Source of the DNA: an uncultured Brevundimonas sp.
GTDB lineage: Bacteria > Pseudomonadota > Alphaproteobacteria > Caulobacterales > Caulobacteraceae
DNA length: 30,280 nt
Assembly (NCBI GenBank): GCA_946885435.1
Contig: CAMPGL010000005.1
Span: forward strand, 1-30,280
Direction: 5' to 3'
Both the position numbers and the translations under genes were made by a program. Below are positions 7,054 to 15,317 of the stretch, piece by piece. A model generated the notes under the pieces. That model made no database searches, had not been told where the DNA came from, and was given only the letters and a program-made list of their open reading frames with translations. Position 1 is the stretch's first letter. Each line of letters opens with the position of its first letter.

Positions 7054-8414
7054 CAGGCCGCGCTCAGGCCGCTTTGCGGGGCCGGGACGGAGACGCCCGC
7101 GGCGGTGTACTCGTTCAGCTTGTTACGCAAGGTGCGGATCGAAATCCCAAGGATGTTCGCGGCATGCGTCCGGTTGCCGAGACAGTGGTTGAGGGTGTCG
7201 ATGATCAGCGCCTGCTCCATCTGGGCCACCGTCTGGCCGACGAAGGCGCGCGACACGGCGTCGGCGGCCTGGGCGGCTCGGCCGGCCGGACCCTGGTCCA
7301 GCGAGGCCAGCGGCTTGCCGTCCGGCAGGCTGATGGCGTGCTCGTCGATCTCCGGCCCGGTCGCCAGCAGCACCGCGCGATGCATGGCGTTCTCCAGCTC
7401 GCGCACATTGCCCGGCCAGGCGTGAGCCCGCATCCGGGCCTGAGCGGTCTGGGACAGGGGACGGTGCGGCATGCCGTTGGCGGCGGCGTACTTCTTGACG
7501 AAGTGCTCGGCCAGGGCGGCGATGTCCGCCGGACGCTCACGCAGCGCCGGCAGCCGCAGGTTCACGACGTTCAGACGATAGAGCAGGTCCTCGCGGAAGG
7601 TCCCCTCGCGCACGGCGCGGCCGAGGTCCCGGTTCGAGGTGGCGATGATGCGGATGTCGACCTTGACCGGCTTGGAGCCGCCGACGCGGTCGATCACGCG
7701 CTCCTGGATGGCGCGCAGCAGCTTGGCCTGCAGCCGGGCGTCCATTTCCGAGATTTCGTCCAGCAGCAGGGTGCCGCCGTCGGCCTCCTCGAACTTGCCG
7801 ATGCGCCGGGCGACAGCGCCGGTGAAGGCGCCCTTCTCGTGCCCGAACAGCTCGCTTTCGAGGAGATTGTCCGGAATGGCCGCGCAGTTGACGCTGATGA
7901 AGGGCCGCTCGGCCCGGCGCGAGTTCTGGTGCAGGTAGCGCGCCATCACCTCCTTGCCGACGCCGCTTTCGCCGGTGATCAGCACCGAGGCGTCCGAGCG
8001 GGCGACCTGGTCGGCCAGACGGATGACCGCCTCCATGGCCGGATCCCGCGTGACCATCGGCCGCTCGTCCTCGGCCACCGCCGAGAGGATCGCCGCGATC
8101 AGGTCCGCCTCGGGCGGCAGCGGGATGAACTCCTTGGCCCCGGCCTTGATGGCGGCGGACGCCTTTTCCGGATCCGCCCCGACCCCGCAGGCCACCACCG
8201 GCACATGGATCCGCTCGGCCTCGTTCGCCGCGATCAGCCCGGCGATATCGAGGTCGTAGTCGACCATCAGGAGGTCGGCCCCCTGCCCTCGCCGGAGCGT
8301 GTCCGTCGCCTGGTCCGTGCGCTCGACGTGGCTGACGCGGGCGCCCTGCGCCATCGCCATCTTCACGGCGGCGGCGAGCTGTCCGCTCAGTCTTCCGACC
8401 ACCAGTAGCCGCAT
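7053..8414 (-). CDS. flbD: Flagellar sigma-54-dependent activator FlbD
   Basis: The 453-residue NtrC-family protein starts with a receiver-like domain (about 1-115), followed by an AAA+ domain (about 122-345) with Walker A GESGVGKE (148-155), the sigma-54 contact loop GAFTGA (195-200) and Walker B GTLLLDE (214-220). A Fis-type helix-turn-helix ends it (about 400-435, NRTHAANILGISIRTLRNKL). The receiver is degenerate. An Asp stands at the acceptor position (LLMVD, 52), but the paired acidic residues after strand 1 are replaced (VVGRLSG) and the usual Lys-Pro after strand 5 reads PLPPE. In Caulobacter FlbD is activated by FliX rather than by ordinary phosphorylation, turns on late flagellar genes and represses fliF. 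AGGAG lies 8 bases before the ATG, 33 bases after fliN. No fliX is present in the window. Confidence 0.93.
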   Translation of the reverse strand: MRLLVVGRLSGQLAAAVKMAMAQGARVSHVERTDQATDTLRRGQGADLLMVDYDLDIAGLIAANEAERIHVPVVACGVGADPEKASAAIKAGAKEFIPLPPEADLIAAILSAVAEDERPMVTRDPAMEAVIRLADQVARSDASVLITGESGVGKEVMARYLHQNSRRAERPFISVNCAAIPDNLLESELFGHEKGAFTGAVARRIGKFEEADGGTLLLDEISEMDARLQAKLLRAIQERVIDRVGGSKPVKVDIRIIATSNRDLGRAVREGTFREDLLYRLNVVNLRLPALRERPADIAALAEHFVKKYAAANGMPHRPLSQTAQARMRAHAWPGNVRELENAMHRAVLLATGPEIDEHAISLPDGKPLASLDQGPAGRAAQAADAVSRAFVGQTVAQMEQALIIDTLNHCLGNRTHAANILGISIRTLRNKLNEYTAAGVSVPAPQSGLSAA

Positions 8415-8447
8415 GTTCCAGTCTCCTAAGGCTTACGCTGCGGCCGT

Positions 8448-8780
8448 TCAGGCCGCGGTGTCTTCGGTCTTGATGATTTCGGTCATGGTCACGCCCAGGC
8501 GTTCGTCGACGACGACGACCTCGCCCCGGGCGACCAGGCGGTTGTTCACATAGATGTCGATGGCCTCGCCGACCTTTCGGTCCAGCTCCAGCACGCTGCC
8601 CTGGCCGAGCTTCAGCAGCTGCGCGACGCTCAGCGACGCCTTGCCCAGCACGGCCGAAATGCCGACGGGCACGTCAAAGACGGGAGCGAGGTCGGTGGCC
8701 AGCTTGGGCTCGCCGCCGTCGACGGTGGCGACCGCCGTGCTTTCCGGAAACTCCTCGAGAGGGAGATCGGTGTCGGCCAT
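8448..8780 (-). CDS. fliN: Flagellar motor switch protein FliN
   Basis: This is a 110-residue FliN, one of the C-ring proteins that contact FliM and FliH at the cytoplasmic face of the motor. An acidic N-terminal tail (about 1-35) precedes one SpoA domain (about 36-105) with the family pattern FDVPVGISAVLGKASLSVAQ, then LGQGSVLELDR and VNNRLVARGEVVVVDERLGV. The reading frame stays open upstream into fliH, but the ATG at 8780 is the natural start: it overlaps the fliH stop (TAATG) and is preceded by a GGAGAG Shine-Dalgarno. The upstream extension is arginine-rich antisense-like sequence. Length and layout match FliN of Caulobacter-type operons. Confidence 0.93.
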   Translation of the reverse strand: MADTDLPLEEFPESTAVATVDGGEPKLATDLAPVFDVPVGISAVLGKASLSVAQLLKLGQGSVLELDRKVGEAIDIYVNNRLVARGEVVVVDERLGVTMTEIIKTEDTAA

Positions 8781-9415
8781 TAGAACTCTCCTGAAGGATG
8801 GTCGGCCTCGGCCGCTAGGGCGGCTTGAAGGGCGTCGCGCACGCGCTGGGCGGCGGCGTCGGGGTCGTATTCGGCGCGGCCGTCCGGCCACTCGATGACG
8901 AAGGCCGCGGGGCCCAGCCCCGGCTCGTCGCGGAGCAGCACGCGGCCCGGCAGGCCGGCGTCATTGGCGGCCTTCTCGAGCATGGCGGCCAGGTCACCGT
9001 CGGCGCCCGAGGCGCGGACGATGAGCCGGGCCGCGCCGTCGATCTCGGCCGACAGGGCTTCCAGCGCGGCGTTCAGCGGGGCGCGCGGCAGGCGGTCGAG
9101 CGCGGCGGAGGCCACGGCCTCTCCCGTCGCAAGCGCGAGGCTGGCGGCCTGGGCCCGGTGAGCCTCGATCACCTGGTTCAGCATCGGCAGGGCCTGGCGG
9201 CACGCGTCGGCGATGTCAGCCAGCGCCTGGGCCCGCCGGCCCTCGTCGCTGACCCGCTGGGCGGCCTGGCCTTCGGCGAAGGCCTGCGCCTGCAGCGCCT
9301 CGACCTCGGCGGCGAGATAGGTGCGGCGCGGCCGCGGGGCGGCGGTCGACACCACCCGGCCCGCCTCGTCGAAGCAGGTGTCGAAGCCGAACTTCTGGGG
9401 TGCGGAGGCGGCCAT
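8780..9415 (-). CDS. fliH: Flagellar export ATPase regulator FliH (FlbE)
   Basis: The 211-residue protein sits between fliG and fliN, the FliH position in Caulobacterales, where it is called FlbE. FliH dimers hold the FliI ATPase and link it to FliN at the C ring. Residues about 35-110 are strongly helical and charged, rich in Ala, Gln and Glu. The C-terminal part (about 115-195) has the FliH-like GLPGRVLLRDEPGLGPAAFVIEWPDGRAEYD. The sequence is poorly conserved in this family, so the name relies on context as well as on the C-terminal pattern. The ATG shares one base with the fliG stop (TGATG), and the end overlaps the fliN start by one base. Confidence 0.85.
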   Translation of the reverse strand: MAASAPQKFGFDTCFDEAGRVVSTAAPRPRRTYLAAEVEALQAQAFAEGQAAQRVSDEGRRAQALADIADACRQALPMLNQVIEAHRAQAASLALATGEAVASAALDRLPRAPLNAALEALSAEIDGAARLIVRASGADGDLAAMLEKAANDAGLPGRVLLRDEPGLGPAAFVIEWPDGRAEYDPDAAAQRVRDALQAALAAEADHPSGEF

Positions 9416-10452
9416 CAGTAGATCAACTCGTCATCGCCGCCCTGGCCGGCGAGCATGATCTCGCCCTTGGCGGCGAGGTCCTTGGCGACCTGCACCATGG
9501 CCATCTGGGCGTTGTCGACGTCCTTGAGGCGGACGGGGCCCATCGACTCCATGTCCTCGCGCATGATCTTGGCCGCACGTTCGGACATGTTGGAGAAGAA
9601 CAGCTCGCGCAGACTGTCGGACGCGCCCTTCATGGCCAGAGCCAGCTGGTCCTTCTCGACGGCGCGCAGCAGGGTCTGGATGCCGCCGGGATCAAGCTTG
9701 GACAGGTCTTCGAAGACGAACATCAGAGCCCGGATACGTTCGGCCGACTCGCGATTCCGTTCTTCGAGCGCCGTGACGAAACGGCTCTCGGTCTGGCGGT
9801 CGAAGTTGTTGAAGATCTCCGCCATCATCTCGTGGCTGTCGCGCTTGGAGGTGCGCGCCAGGTTCGACATGAACTCGGTCCGCAGGGTCTGCTCGATCTT
9901 GTCGAGGATCTCGCGCTGGACCGGCTCCATGCGCAGCATCCGCTGGACGCATTCGAGCGCGAAGTCCTCAGGCAGGGCCGTCAGGACGCGCGAGGCGTGC
10001 TCGGCCTTGATCTTGGACAGGACCACCGCGACGGTCTGCGGGTATTCGTTCTTGAGGTAGTTGGCGAGCACCACCTCGTTCACATTGCCCAGCTTGTCCC
10101 ACATGGTCCGGCCGGCCGGACCACGGATCTCCTCCATCAGCCCTTCGACCTTCTCGGCCGGCATGAAGGAGGCGAGCAGTCGCTGGGTCTGTTCGAAGCT
10201 GCCCATGATCGAGCCGGCGCCGCCGACGCCGGAGACGAACTCGATCATCAGGTCTTCGACCACATTGGCCTGGACCGTGCCGAGCGAGGCCATGGCCTGG
10301 GAGATCTCCTTGATCTCGTCCTCGTCCAGGCCTTCCCAGAGCCGCGTATGATCCTCACCCAGGGCGAGCAGGATGACGGCCGCCTTCTCAGGGCCGGTCA
10401 GGCGCCGGGCGTCGTCGACGGACTGCTTGCGGGCGACGAGACGGGCGGCCAT
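9415..10452 (-). CDS. fliG: Flagellar motor switch protein FliG
   Basis: FliG is the rotor protein that joins the MS ring (FliF) to the C ring and meets the stator to generate torque. The 345-residue protein has the N-terminal FliF-binding domain beginning [17 protein letters not shown], a middle domain with [14 protein letters not shown] (the EHPQ-type motif with Tyr for His), and a C-terminal domain whose charged torque helix is in [20 protein letters not shown] and the following [18 protein letters not shown] typical tail follows ([20 protein letters not shown]). The ATG overlaps the fliF stop by one base (TGATG), giving strong coupling between FliF and FliG synthesis. Confidence 0.96.
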   Translation of the reverse strand: MAARLVARKQSVDDARRLTGPEKAAVILLALGEDHTRLWEGLDEDEIKEISQAMASLGTVQANVVEDLMIEFVSGVGGAGSIMGSFEQTQRLLASFMPAEKVEGLMEEIRGPAGRTMWDKLGNVNEVVLANYLKNEYPQTVAVVLSKIKAEHASRVLTALPEDFALECVQRMLRMEPVQREILDKIEQTLRTEFMSNLARTSKRDSHEMMAEIFNNFDRQTESRFVTALEERNRESAERIRALMFVFEDLSKLDPGGIQTLLRAVEKDQLALAMKGASDSLRELFFSNMSERAAKIMREDMESMGPVRLKDVDNAQMAMVQVAKDLAAKGEIMLAGQGGDDELIY

Positions 10453-12113
10453 CAGCCTTCGTGCACCCAGTTGCGGATGATCGAGACCGATTCATCCGGG
10501 TGGCTTTCGACGAAGTCGGCGACCTTCTTGACCGAGCTGGCCTTCACCTGGCCCTCGATGCGCGCGATGTCGAGCCGCTGCTCCATCTCGCTCGGCGGCA
10601 TCAGTTGAGGCGCGCCCGCGCCCGACGCCTGGAGCAGTTGGGGCCCGCCCGCCGCGGCGGGGGCGCCCGGCAGGGCCTGGGGGGCGACGCCGGCGAGCGC
10701 CAGCTGACCGCCCGCGCCTCCGCCGCTCGCCGCCTTCACCAGCGGGCGCAGGACGAAGAAGACCATCAGGGCGCCCACGATCAGCAGCACCAGGAGCTCG
10801 ACGGCCCGCATGATGTCGTTCCGGTCGAAGTCGAACATCGAGCCGGCCGACTCCGCGCCGCCTTCCGCCACGGCGGGGCGCGAGAAGCGGACGTTCACCA
10901 CCTCGAACTGGTCGCCGCGCTGGGTGTTGATCCCCGCCGCGTTCTGAACCAGCGCACGGATCTGGGCCATCTCTTCGTCCGAGCGCGGGGCGTAGGTCGG
11001 TTCGCCGCCGTCGGCGCCGGGCGTCCAGACACCGTCCACGGCGACCGCGACCGACAGGCGTTGCACGGCGCCGGGCTCACGGACCGTCGTCGTCGTGGTC
11101 GAGGAGATTTCGTAGTTGGTCGTCTCGCTGGTCTCACCGGATCGGGACGACGGGCCGAGGAAGTCGGCTTCCTGGGGCGCGCCGCCGTCCGGCAACTGAT
11201 CGGCCACGGTCGCGCCGCCGCCTTGGCCACCCTGACTGTCCTCGGAGGTCGACTCGCCGGTCGAGGTGGAGCGAACGACCTGGCCGTCGGGGTCGTATTC
11301 CTGCTGCTGGATGGTCTGGCGGCTCTCGTCGATCTCGGCGGAAACCTGGATGCGCGCCGCGCCCGGCCCGACCACGCCTTCAACAAGCTCGGTCAGGGTC
11401 CGCTGAAGGCGCTGCTCGATCTCGGCGCGACGCTCGGACGCCAGGGCCCCAGAGAAGCCCTCGCCTTCCCCGCCGGCAGCGAGCAGCCGGTTGTTGGAAT
11501 CGACGATGGTCACCCGGTCCGGTCGCAGGCCGGTCACGGCGGTAGCGACCAGCTGCTGGATGGCGCGGATTTCCTCGCCCGACAGTTCGCGTCCGCCGGT
11601 GTCGATGGTGACCGAGGCGGTGACCGGCGCGGCCTCCTGCTGGAACAGTTGACGCTCCGGTAGAGCGATCAGCACCCGGGCGGAGTTCACGCCCCGCATC
11701 GACATGATGGTGCGGGCGATCTCGCCCTCGATGGCGCGCTTGCGGTTGAGGTTCTGCTGGAATTCGGTCTGACCCAGCGCCGACTGGGTGTCGAACAGTT
11801 CGTAGCCGACGCTGCCGGAGGTCACGAGGCCCCGATCGGCGAGCAGCAGGCGGGCGGTGCCCACCTCGTCACGGTTGACCATGATGGTCGAGCCGTCGCC
11901 GCGCGTCTCGTACGGGATGCCCGCCTGATCCAGAGCGGCGGTGACCTCGGAGGCCTCGCGCAGATCGAGGTTGGAATAGAGCAGCGAACTGGGCGGCTGG
12001 CCGACCCGCAGCATCACCGCCACGAGCACGGCCGCAACGCCCGCCGCCACGCCTGCGAGGGCCGCCAGACGGCCAACCCCGAACCTTTGCAACGCCGCTG
12101 AAAAGCTGCCCAC
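10452..12113 (-). CDS. fliF: Flagellar MS-ring protein FliF
   Basis: FliF builds the inner-membrane MS ring, the first structure of the flagellar basal body and housing for the export gate. I place the start at GTG-12113 (553 residues). An upstream in-frame TTG at 12152 would add 13 Arg-rich residues and directly abuts a stop codon, while the GTG has a GAGGGCGGGG stretch ahead of it and gives the usual short cytoplasmic N-terminus. Membrane segment 1 is at about 15-37. The ring-building motifs follow ([44 protein letters not shown]). A low-complexity Ser/Gly/Thr-rich periplasmic stretch comes next, then membrane segment 2 ([20 protein letters not shown]). The C-terminal FliG-binding tail is rich in Ala/Gly/Pro. 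It is the first gene of the operon, with regulatory sites at 12132-12193. Confidence 0.95.
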   Translation of the reverse strand: MGSFSAALQRFGVGRLAALAGVAAGVAAVLVAVMLRVGQPPSSLLYSNLDLREASEVTAALDQAGIPYETRGDGSTIMVNRDEVGTARLLLADRGLVTSGSVGYELFDTQSALGQTEFQQNLNRKRAIEGEIARTIMSMRGVNSARVLIALPERQLFQQEAAPVTASVTIDTGGRELSGEEIRAIQQLVATAVTGLRPDRVTIVDSNNRLLAAGGEGEGFSGALASERRAEIEQRLQRTLTELVEGVVGPGAARIQVSAEIDESRQTIQQQEYDPDGQVVRSTSTGESTSEDSQGGQGGGATVADQLPDGGAPQEADFLGPSSRSGETSETTNYEISSTTTTTVREPGAVQRLSVAVAVDGVWTPGADGGEPTYAPRSDEEMAQIRALVQNAAGINTQRGDQFEVVNVRFSRPAVAEGGAESAGSMFDFDRNDIMRAVELLVLLIVGALMVFFVLRPLVKAASGGGAGGQLALAGVAPQALPGAPAAAGGPQLLQASGAGAPQLMPPSEMEQRLDIARIEGQVKASSVKKVADFVESHPDESVSIIRNWVHEG

Positions 12114-12131
12114 GCGCCCCGCCCTCACACG

Positions 12132-12149
12132 GAATCGGCGGACCGACTC
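12132..12149. promoter_or_regulatory. Two GANTC (CcrM methylation) sites in the fliF leader
   Basis: GAATC at 12132-12136 and GACTC at 12145-12149 lie 13 bases apart between the CtrA-like box and the chosen fliF start. GANTC is the target of the cell-cycle adenine methylase CcrM in Caulobacterales, and sites near promoters can make transcription depend on replication-controlled methylation and GcrA. Function here is inference. Confidence 0.55.
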
Positions 12150-12155
12150 CAACTA

Positions 12156-12168
12156 GGCAGAAAGTGCC
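12156..12168. promoter_or_regulatory. Palindromic site ahead of fliF, candidate FlbD operator
   Basis: GGCA-GAAAG-TGCC is a perfect 4-bp inverted repeat with a 5-base spacer. It would overlap the -10/start region if the CtrA-like box covers the -35 region. FlbD is known to repress fliF in Caulobacter by binding a site in this promoter; assigning this palindrome to FlbD is inference from position and symmetry. Confidence 0.45.
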
Positions 12169-12177
12169 GCCCGGGTG

Positions 12178-12193
12178 GTAAACGCGGCCTTAA
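12178..12193 (-). promoter_or_regulatory. CtrA-like box in the fliF promoter
   Basis: On the minus strand TTAA-N7-TTTAC matches the CtrA consensus TTAA-N7-TTAAC with one mismatch. A second, weaker copy (CTAA followed by the same GGCCGCG spacer) lies 12 bases upstream, up to 12205, so the site is a tandem GGCCGCG-spaced array. The box ends about 65 bases before the fliF start. CtrA is the known activator of fliF class II promoters in Caulobacter. Confidence 0.6.
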
Positions 12194-12214
12194 TCGCGGC
12201 CTTAGAGAACGCCG

Positions 12215-13297
12215 TTAGCGCGCGCAGCGGGCCTCGCCGGCCGCCTTGATCCGCGCCTCCGCGATGGCGTCGGCCACCTCGTAGGTCGGACGGTTCTCGG
12301 CCGCCGAACGCTCGAAGACCTCTTCGAGGGTCTGCATCAGGCGCACCAGCTTGCCGTCGACCCAGGCCGGGTCGTAGGTCCCACCCGACTGACGCGCGGT
12401 CAGCTCCGAAGCGACATTGATGATGCCGCCGCCGTTGACGACGTAGTCCGGCGCATAGAGCACGCCCGCGTCATGCAGGCGCTGGCCGATCTCGGAGGTG
12501 GCCAGCTGATTGTTGGCGGCGCCGACGATGGCCTTGGCCTTCAGCCGCGGCAGGGTCTCGGGGTTCAGCGTCGCGCCCAGGGCGCACGGCGCATAGATCT
12601 CGGCATCGACATCATAGATGGCGTCCGGCGCGACGATCTCGGCGTTCGTCCGTTCCGCCACTTCGCGCAGCGTCTTCTCGTTGATGTCGGTGACGATCAG
12701 GCGGGCGCCGGCCTTGTGCAGCTTCTCGGCCAGATAGGCGCCGACGTGGCCGGCGGCGCCCTGCACGGCGACGGTCAGGCCGTTCAGGTCGTCCTGCTTC
12801 CACAGCCGCTTGGCGGTCACCAGCGTCGAGCGGAACACGCCCTCGGCGGTCACCGGGCTCGGATCGCCCGAACCCCACGGACCGTCCGACAGGCCGAGCA
12901 CATACTCGGTGGCCTTGCGGGCCTCGGCGATGTCGGCGACCGACACGCCCACGTCCTCGGCCGAATAGTAGCAGCCGCCCAGCGTGTTAATGGCGCGACC
13001 GAAGGCCTGGAACAGCTCCGGAGACTTCTGGGTCTTGGCGTCGCCGATGATGACCGACTTGCCGCCGCCCATCTCCAGATCCGCGACGGCGTTCTTGTAG
13101 GACATCCCGCGCGACAGGCGCAGGACGTCGGTCAGGGCCTCCTCAGAGGAAGCGTAGTTCCACATGCGGCAGCCGCCGACGGCCGGGCCGCGGGCGGTGG
13201 AGTGAACTGCGATGATGGCCTTCAGGCCGGTGGCTTCGTCGTAAAACGCGTGGACGCCTTCGTGTCCCCGGAAGGACGGCGAATCGAAGAGGGTCAT
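12215..13297 (-). CDS. Leucine dehydrogenase-family amino acid dehydrogenase
   Basis: The 360-residue Glu/Leu/Phe/Val dehydrogenase has the length of leucine dehydrogenase (about 364), much shorter than glutamate dehydrogenase. Such enzymes oxidatively deaminate branched-chain amino acids to 2-keto acids with NAD. The substrate-binding domain carries ARGPAVGGCRMW and the two conserved lysines K68 (MSYKNAVAD) and K80 (EMGGGKSVI). The Rossmann domain has VAVQGAAGHVGAYLAEKL. A later GGIINVASEL segment is also typical. I start at ATG-13297 (MTLFDSPSFRGHEGV). The frame stays open for another 135 bases upstream, but that stretch is intergenic in character. It lies upstream of fliF on the same strand, with fliF having its own promoter. 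Exact substrate preference (Leu, Val or Phe) cannot be settled by eye. Confidence 0.88.
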   Translation of the reverse strand: MTLFDSPSFRGHEGVHAFYDEATGLKAIIAVHSTARGPAVGGCRMWNYASSEEALTDVLRLSRGMSYKNAVADLEMGGGKSVIIGDAKTQKSPELFQAFGRAINTLGGCYYSAEDVGVSVADIAEARKATEYVLGLSDGPWGSGDPSPVTAEGVFRSTLVTAKRLWKQDDLNGLTVAVQGAAGHVGAYLAEKLHKAGARLIVTDINEKTLREVAERTNAEIVAPDAIYDVDAEIYAPCALGATLNPETLPRLKAKAIVGAANNQLATSEIGQRLHDAGVLYAPDYVVNGGGIINVASELTARQSGGTYDPAWVDGKLVRLMQTLEEVFERSAAENRPTYEVADAIAEARIKAAGEARCAR

Positions 13298-13395
13298 ACA
13301 GAACCCGCTGATCTGTTGAGGGGGAAGGTTCGTTGGCGCGCCCCATACGCCCCCGCTTCCGGAAGGGCAAGCGCGGCCGGGCAAGTTAACGCCGA

Positions 13396-14373
13396 TCAGT
13401 CCCGCGGAATGGGCCCGGCGCCGGAGGGCCACGGCGCGGCCGGATCGCGGATGAAGGCCAGGACGTCGGCCATCACCCTCTCCGCCTCGTGGTCGCGGAC
13501 CAGCAGGTGGTGACCTTCCGGATAGAAGGCCTCGCGCGCGTGCGCGGGCAGGTTCCTCAAGGCCAGCTTGGTCGGCTCATGCGCGATGATCTGGTCGCGC
13601 CCGCCGTAGAGGTAGGCCAGCGGCGCGCGCACGCGGGACAGGTCGCGGCTGCCCGCCTCCATCATGTTGACCAGGCCATAGAGGGTGTCGAACCGGGTGC
13701 GGGTCAGAAACCCGGGGTCGCGCCCCATTCGATAGAGCTCTGCGAAGTTGTTCGAGGCGTAGATGTCGCGGACGGCGAACTCCGGCGGCTCGACCGCCGT
13801 CTCGCCCAGCAGGCGCGCCGCCACCCACAGCGCCGCGCGATTCGGCAGCGGCTGGGCGGACCAGCCCCACACGGCGGGCGCCAGCAGCACCACGCGATCC
13901 GCGTCGGGCGGTCGGTCCGAGGCGAAAGCGGCGATCGCCACGGCCGAGCCCAGGCTTTCGCCCACCACCGCCACGGTCGCGCGCCGGTGACGCGCCCGGA
14001 CGAGCGCGACCAGCGTGCGCAGGTCCTCGGTCAGCAGCGCCTCGCCCGCCCAGACGCCGCGCCCGGGCGAGCCCCCGAAGCCGCGCTGGTCATAGGCGTA
14101 GGTGACTACGCCCTGCTCGGCCCACCACGGCCCGGCCATGTGCCAGGTGCGGCGATTGTCGTTCATGCCGTGCACCGCGACGATGACCGCGGACGGCTCG
14201 CCGCGCGGCCGCCATACGCTGAGCGGCAGGCGTGCGCCGTCGTGCGCGACGAAGTGGTCGGCTTCCAGTCTCGGCCCCGCGAATCCCGGAGAGACCGGCA
14301 GGGGCGACTGCACGGCCGGCGCGCAGGCGCCCAGCGCGGCGAGCATCAGCAGCAGTCCGGCGATCCGCCTCAT
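13396..14373 (-). CDS. Alpha/beta hydrolase lipoprotein (monoacylglycerol lipase-like)
   Basis: The 325-residue protein begins with a lipoprotein signal peptide (MRRIAGLLLMLAALGAC, lipidated Cys17), so it should be membrane-anchored facing the periplasm. The fold is alpha/beta hydrolase: oxyanion region VAVHGMNDNRRTW, then YDQRGFGGSPGRG, nucleophile elbow GESLGS with Ser140, acidic residue in LYGGRDQII, and the His in YPEGHHLLVRD. This set resembles the serine-aminopeptidase/monoglyceride-lipase (Hydrolase_4) group, which cleaves acyl esters. The ATG overlaps the stop of the glycosylase gene by four bases (ATGA), placing it last in a DUF3253-UDG-hydrolase operon. The true substrate is unknown. 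Confidence 0.85.
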   Translation of the reverse strand: MRRIAGLLLMLAALGACAPAVQSPLPVSPGFAGPRLEADHFVAHDGARLPLSVWRPRGEPSAVIVAVHGMNDNRRTWHMAGPWWAEQGVVTYAYDQRGFGGSPGRGVWAGEALLTEDLRTLVALVRARHRRATVAVVGESLGSAVAIAAFASDRPPDADRVVLLAPAVWGWSAQPLPNRAALWVAARLLGETAVEPPEFAVRDIYASNNFAELYRMGRDPGFLTRTRFDTLYGLVNMMEAGSRDLSRVRAPLAYLYGGRDQIIAHEPTKLALRNLPAHAREAFYPEGHHLLVRDHEAERVMADVLAFIRDPAAPWPSGAGPIPRD

Positions 14374-14966
14374 GGCGTCAGGATAGCCCGCACCCGCGCG
14401 CGCAAGTAAGGCAGGACCTCATCCTCGAACCACGGATTACGCTTCAGCCAGCCGGTGTTGCGCCACGACGGATGCGGCAGCGGCAGGATGTCGGGCCCAT
14501 ACTCCCGCCAGGCCCCGACCGTGTCGGTCATGTTCGCCTTGACCCGATCGCCCAACGCCCAGGCCTGGGCGTAGCCGCCGACCAGCAGGGTCAGCTCCAT
14601 ACGCGGCAGGCTTTCGAGCAGGCGCGGCCGCCACAGCTCGGCGCAGCGCGTCGGCGGCGGAAAGTCCCCGCCCTTGGGATTGGTCCCGGGAAAGCAGAAG
14701 GCCTGTGCGGCCACGCCGATCCGGCGGTCGGCGTAGAAGGTCTCGTAATCGACGCCCATCCACTGACGCAGCCGGTCGCCGGACGGATCGGTGAACGGCA
14801 GGCCGCTCTCGTGCACGCGCCGGCCCGGCGCCTGACCGCAGATCAGAAGCCGCGTTTCGGGGAACACGCGCACCACGGGCCGCGGCGCATGCGGCAGGTC
14901 TCCCGCGCAGGCGCGGCAGGCCCGGATGTCCGCAAGGACCGCGTCCAGATCAGTCGAGATCGTCAT
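14370..14966 (-). CDS. Uracil-DNA glycosylase superfamily protein, probable Fe-S type
   Basis: The 198-residue protein has a UDG-fold motif 1 variant LICGQAPGRRVHESGLPF (about 41-58) and a motif 2 variant PLPHPSWRNTG (about 162-172). Cysteines at 17, 20, 91 and 108 (CRAC, then C-x16-C) reproduce the spacing of the 4Fe-4S ligands in family 4 uracil-DNA glycosylases. It would therefore be expected to remove uracil or a related damaged base as the first step of base excision repair. The PGRRVHESG loop differs from classical family 4 sequences, so it may belong to a distinct subfamily with altered activity. It overlaps the upstream DUF3253 gene by 17 bases and the downstream hydrolase by four. 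Confidence 0.8.
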   Translation of the reverse strand: MTISTDLDAVLADIRACRACAGDLPHAPRPVVRVFPETRLLICGQAPGRRVHESGLPFTDPSGDRLRQWMGVDYETFYADRRIGVAAQAFCFPGTNPKGGDFPPPTRCAELWRPRLLESLPRMELTLLVGGYAQAWALGDRVKANMTDTVGAWREYGPDILPLPHPSWRNTGWLKRNPWFEDEVLPYLRARVRAILTP

Positions 14967-15270
14967 CCTCGGCGGGCTTTGGCGGCAGGGCGGCCTTCGC
15001 CGCCGCGGCCTCCTCCTCGGTCGGCAGGCGAAGGCGGATGACGCCCTTCATCTTCGACGGATCGATCGGCTTGCCCTTCTTGGTGATGGTCAGCCTCCCC
15101 TGGCGCATCAGGCCCAGCGCGGTGGCCTTCACCTTGGGCAGCATGCGCTGCCACTGATCGGGCTGCAGGTCCTTGGCCACCTCGGCCGGCTCGATGCTCT
15201 TGCCGCCGACGCCCTTGGGATCCGCCTTGGCCAATTTTTCGAAGATGGCCGCTTCGATGGGGTCGCTCAT
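14950..15270 (-). CDS. DUF3253 family small protein
   Basis: The 106-residue protein begins MSDPIEAAIFEKLAKADPKG and contains SIEPAEVAKDLQPDQWQRML, LMRQGRLTITKKGKPID and GVIRLR. By eye this matches the uncharacterised DUF3253 family, a small predicted winged-helix-like fold. The C-terminus is acidic (EDDDLD). The start is ATG-15270, with AGGAACG directly upstream; an in-frame upstream start at 15288 is less convincing and would run into the divergent thioesterase region. It is the first gene of a tightly overlapping operon with the glycosylase and hydrolase. A DNA-related role is suggested only by that neighbour and fold impression. Confidence 0.75.
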   Translation of the reverse strand: MSDPIEAAIFEKLAKADPKGVGGKSIEPAEVAKDLQPDQWQRMLPKVKATALGLMRQGRLTITKKGKPIDPSKMKGVIRLRLPTEEEAAAAKAALPPKPAEDDDLD

Positions 15271-15317
15271 CGTTCCTATATGCTGCATTGCAGCAGCAAG
15301 AAGAAGGCGGAGCCCGC

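Noticed and set aside
8781..8891. N-terminal extension of FliN
   Set aside because: It is an open frame antisense-like to fliH coding bias, very Arg-rich. The ATG at 8780 has a good ribosome-binding site and the expected overlap.
12114..12152. Upstream TTG start of fliF, adding 13 residues
   Set aside because: It abuts a stop codon, lacks a ribosome-binding site and gives an atypical Arg-rich N-terminus. The GTG at 12113 has purines upstream and fits the family.
13384..13389. GTTAAC upstream of the leucine-dehydrogenase gene as a CtrA half-site
   Set aside because: No second TTAA at the right spacing. A lone hexamer is not enough evidence.
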